Below, one piece after another: positions 5,446-6,656 of a DNA stretch of 6,656 nt. Positions within the stretch are counted from its first letter, which is position 1, and every line of letters begins with the position of its first letter. A program made the translations under genes and the position numbers. Under the pieces are notes generated by a model. It made no database searches and had not been told where the DNA came from. It saw nothing but the letters and a program-made list of their open reading frames with translations. The stretch is from positions 1 through 6,656 of the forward strand of contig DNNV01000187.1 of assembly GCA_003497505.1 (NCBI GenBank). Reading direction: 5' to 3'. The stretch comes from Clostridiales bacterium (GTDB taxonomy: Bacteria > Bacillota > Clostridia > Tissierellales > Sedimentibacteraceae).

Positions 5446-6391
5446 ACACAATTTTGATATAAAAATCCGTACATTCACCTGCGCAATAGCTACAAAGCAC
5501 ACATTTATTCATATCGACAACACATTTGCCATCTATGATAGTCAGTGCACCCTGTCTGCATTTCTTCGCGCATTTTCCGCAACCAACACACCACTCTTCT
5601 ACTACGAGAGTGCGTTCTTGATTTCTAATTTTATTTTTTATATTAATATTTAACTCATTGTTTTCCAAGTAAGCGATATTTGCATCAATTTCTTCAATTG
5701 TGCTCATGCCGACCGCGATTGAGTCCACTTCCTGTATGCTGCCTGCAAAAGCAAATGCTCTTTCGGCATCATTTATAAGGTGGCCTCCTCCATAAATTTT
5801 CATTGCCATTACGAACTTATTATATTCCTTTGCCTTTTTTATGGCATCAATCATATCCTCGACGGTGCCGTCCTGAATTCCGATACCCTTCATATTCAGC
5901 AGAGGAAAAACAAATTCAATTTCCTTGAACCTAATACTGTCTCTCACAGCCGCAACCCTGTGGGTAGAAATACCGAAGTGCTTTATAACACCCTGGTCTC
6001 TGTACTCCATAAAGCGTTCAACGGCCTCATAATGTCCTAAAAAATTATTTCCGTTCTCCTGCTCATGAAGCATGAAAACATCAAGATAATCCGTGTTTAA
6101 TTCCTTTAAAGCCTTATTGACACTGTACTCCGCAGTCTTCCTGTCATACGCATAGCTTTTTGTAGCTATTGTTAGTTTATCCCTGTCTTTGTCTTTTATG
6201 AATTCTTTTAATATGTGGTAGTTGTCATAAAGCTCTGCTGTATCGTAAAAGTTAATTCCCCTTTCATAAGCGTAATTCAAAAGCTCCACCTTGTGTTCAA
6301 GTGTGTCACAATTTTGCAAAAAGCTCAGGGACAGTGTGCCGTAGCACAACTTCGATACATTGTTTTTTTCAAATAATTTTGTATATTTCAT
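5444..6391 (-). CDS. Aldo/keto reductase with C-terminal 2x[4Fe-4S] ferredoxin domain
   Basis: A 315-residue oxidoreductase. The N-terminal TIM barrel keeps the aldo/keto reductase tetrad: D50 and Y55 in FYDTAELYDN, K78 in IATKSYA and H109 in MLHEQ. GVIKHFGIST (134-143) is another family string. The C-terminal part (about 265-315) carries two complete cluster motifs, C268/C271/C274/C278 and C297/C300/C303/C307, as in bacterial ferredoxins. This matches the COG1453-type reductases, in which the Fe-S centres probably pass electrons to or from the barrel site; the substrate is unknown and NAD(P)H use is uncertain. ATG 6391 (MKYTKLFEKN) is preferred; an upstream GTG at 6433 adds a hydrophobic stretch without family similarity or Shine-Dalgarno. 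The binding site at 6391 is itself weak. The gene lies between ireB and ruvX, which are usually direct neighbours, so it is probably a later insertion. Confidence 0.9.
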   Translation of the reverse strand: MKYTKLFEKNNVSKLCYGTLSLSFLQNCDTLEHKVELLNYAYERGINFYDTAELYDNYHILKEFIKDKDRDKLTIATKSYAYDRKTAEYSVNKALKELNTDYLDVFMLHEQENGNNFLGHYEAVERFMEYRDQGVIKHFGISTHRVAAVRDSIRFKEIEFVFPLLNMKGIGIQDGTVEDMIDAIKKAKEYNKFVMAMKIYGGGHLINDAERAFAFAGSIQEVDSIAVGMSTIEEIDANIAYLENNELNINIKNKIRNQERTLVVEEWCVGCGKCAKKCRQGALTIIDGKCVVDMNKCVLCSYCAGECTDFYIKIV

Positions 6392-6418
6392 AGCTATTCC
6401 GGTCTCTGAAATTGCAAA

Positions 6419-6469
6419 GGCTGCCGCAAGCACACGACGACCATGAAGGCAACATGCTTGACAACAGCC
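6419..6469. repeat. Nested inverted repeat between ireB and the reductase gene
   Basis: GGCTG (6419-6423) pairs with CAGCC (6465-6469). Inside, CAAGCA (6427-6432) pairs with TGCTTG (6455-6460), and the inner stem extends by three G-U pairs in minus-strand RNA. There is no T run, so it is not a standard terminator. It lies just upstream of the reductase start, in the only gap of this block larger than 21 bp (85 bases to ATG 6391). It may be a leader structure, an RNA processing site or a repeat remnant. Confidence 0.35.
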
Positions 6470-6476
6470 CTTCCCT

Positions 6477-6656
6477 TTAAAGATCTATTACGTCCAAATA
6501 AACATTTAATATCTCTTCTAACAGTTCATCTCTTTCGATTTTTCTTATTAAACTTCTTGCATTGTTGTGATTAGTAATATAAGTCGGGTCTCCGGACAAT
6601 ATATACCCGATGAGCTGGTTATTAGGATTATATCCTTTTTCTTTCAGCGAATCATA
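6477..6656 (-). CDS. ireB: IreB family regulatory protein (DUF965/UPF0297, YrzL-like), C-terminal part
   Basis: Fifty-nine residues in open frame from the window edge to a TAA (6479-6477). It is partial: the N-terminal third or so and the start lie beyond 6656. The visible sequence begins [20 protein letters not shown], followed by [26 protein letters not shown], the nearly invariant core of this family. In Enterococcus faecalis IreB is phosphorylated by the Ser/Thr kinase IreK and tunes cell-wall stress tolerance and cephalosporin resistance; the phosphorylated threonines are near the N-terminus and cannot be checked here. The Bacillus homologue is yrzL, next to alaS and ruvX, so alaS may lie just outside the window. 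Identity is secure; the regulatory role is taken from the family. Confidence 0.95.
   Translation of the reverse strand, partial: YDSLKEKGYNPNNQLIGYILSGDPTYITNHNNARSLIRKIERDELLEEILNVYLDVIDL

Noticed and set aside
5437..5502. Longer RuvX start with 22 extra residues
   Set aside because: These codons lie opposite the Fe-S coding end of the reductase gene in another frame. The family starts a few residues before GLDVGD.
6392..6433. GTG start at 6433 for the reductase, giving a hydrophobic N-terminus like a signal peptide
   Set aside because: No Shine-Dalgarno precedes it, the stretch overlaps the palindrome, and Fe-S aldo/keto reductases are cytoplasmic and start near MKYTKL.

Overview
The window looks like chromosomal core sequence from an anaerobic, low-GC Gram-positive bacterium of the Clostridia. 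This rests on AT-rich DNA with AGA/ATA/AAA-type codons, strong AAGGAG-like ribosome binding sites, and the gene order ireB - ruvX - DUF1292 - fur-family - RNase J - mltG - trmR - U32 peptidase. That order is a clostridial version of the conserved Bacillus block yrzL-yrrK-yrzB-yrrL-yrrM-yrrN/O. The species cannot be named from this sequence. All genes but one lie on the minus strand, so transcription runs from high to low coordinates.

Layout, in order of transcription. A first block (6656 to 2584) starts with the C-terminal part of IreB. It continues with an aldo/keto reductase carrying a C-terminal 2x[4Fe-4S] ferredoxin domain, then RuvX, a very acidic DUF1292 protein, a Fur-family metalloregulator and ribonuclease J. 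Downstream of the reductase the genes are packed very tightly: gaps are 2 to 21 bp, and fur and rnj overlap by 29 bp, so co-transcription and translational coupling are likely. The block ends in a strong 13-bp hairpin (2430-2459), preceded by an odd palindromic stretch (2476-2574) that may be a dispersed repeat.

A lone plus-strand gene (2175-2411) follows. It encodes a 78-residue, lysine-rich, hydrophilic protein of unknown function. Its promoter can be read as sigma-A with an extended -10, or as a forespore sigma-G type. It shares the 2430-2459 hairpin as its terminator.

A second minus-strand operon starts at a clear promoter (2036-2064). It encodes the peptidoglycan-cleaving MltG, the tRNA wobble-uridine methyltransferase TrmR, and the N-terminal 108 residues of a U32-family protein, probably the TrhP-type tRNA hydroxylation factor that acts just before TrmR.

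Themes: nucleic-acid maintenance and decay (RuvX, RNase J), cell-wall growth control (IreB, MltG), tRNA wobble modification (TrhP-like, TrmR) and metal regulation (Fur family). No phage, CRISPR, transposase or obvious new multi-gene defence system was seen. The least-explained parts are the small plus-strand gene, the structured intergenic element after rnj, and the ferredoxin-type reductase placed between ireB and ruvX.
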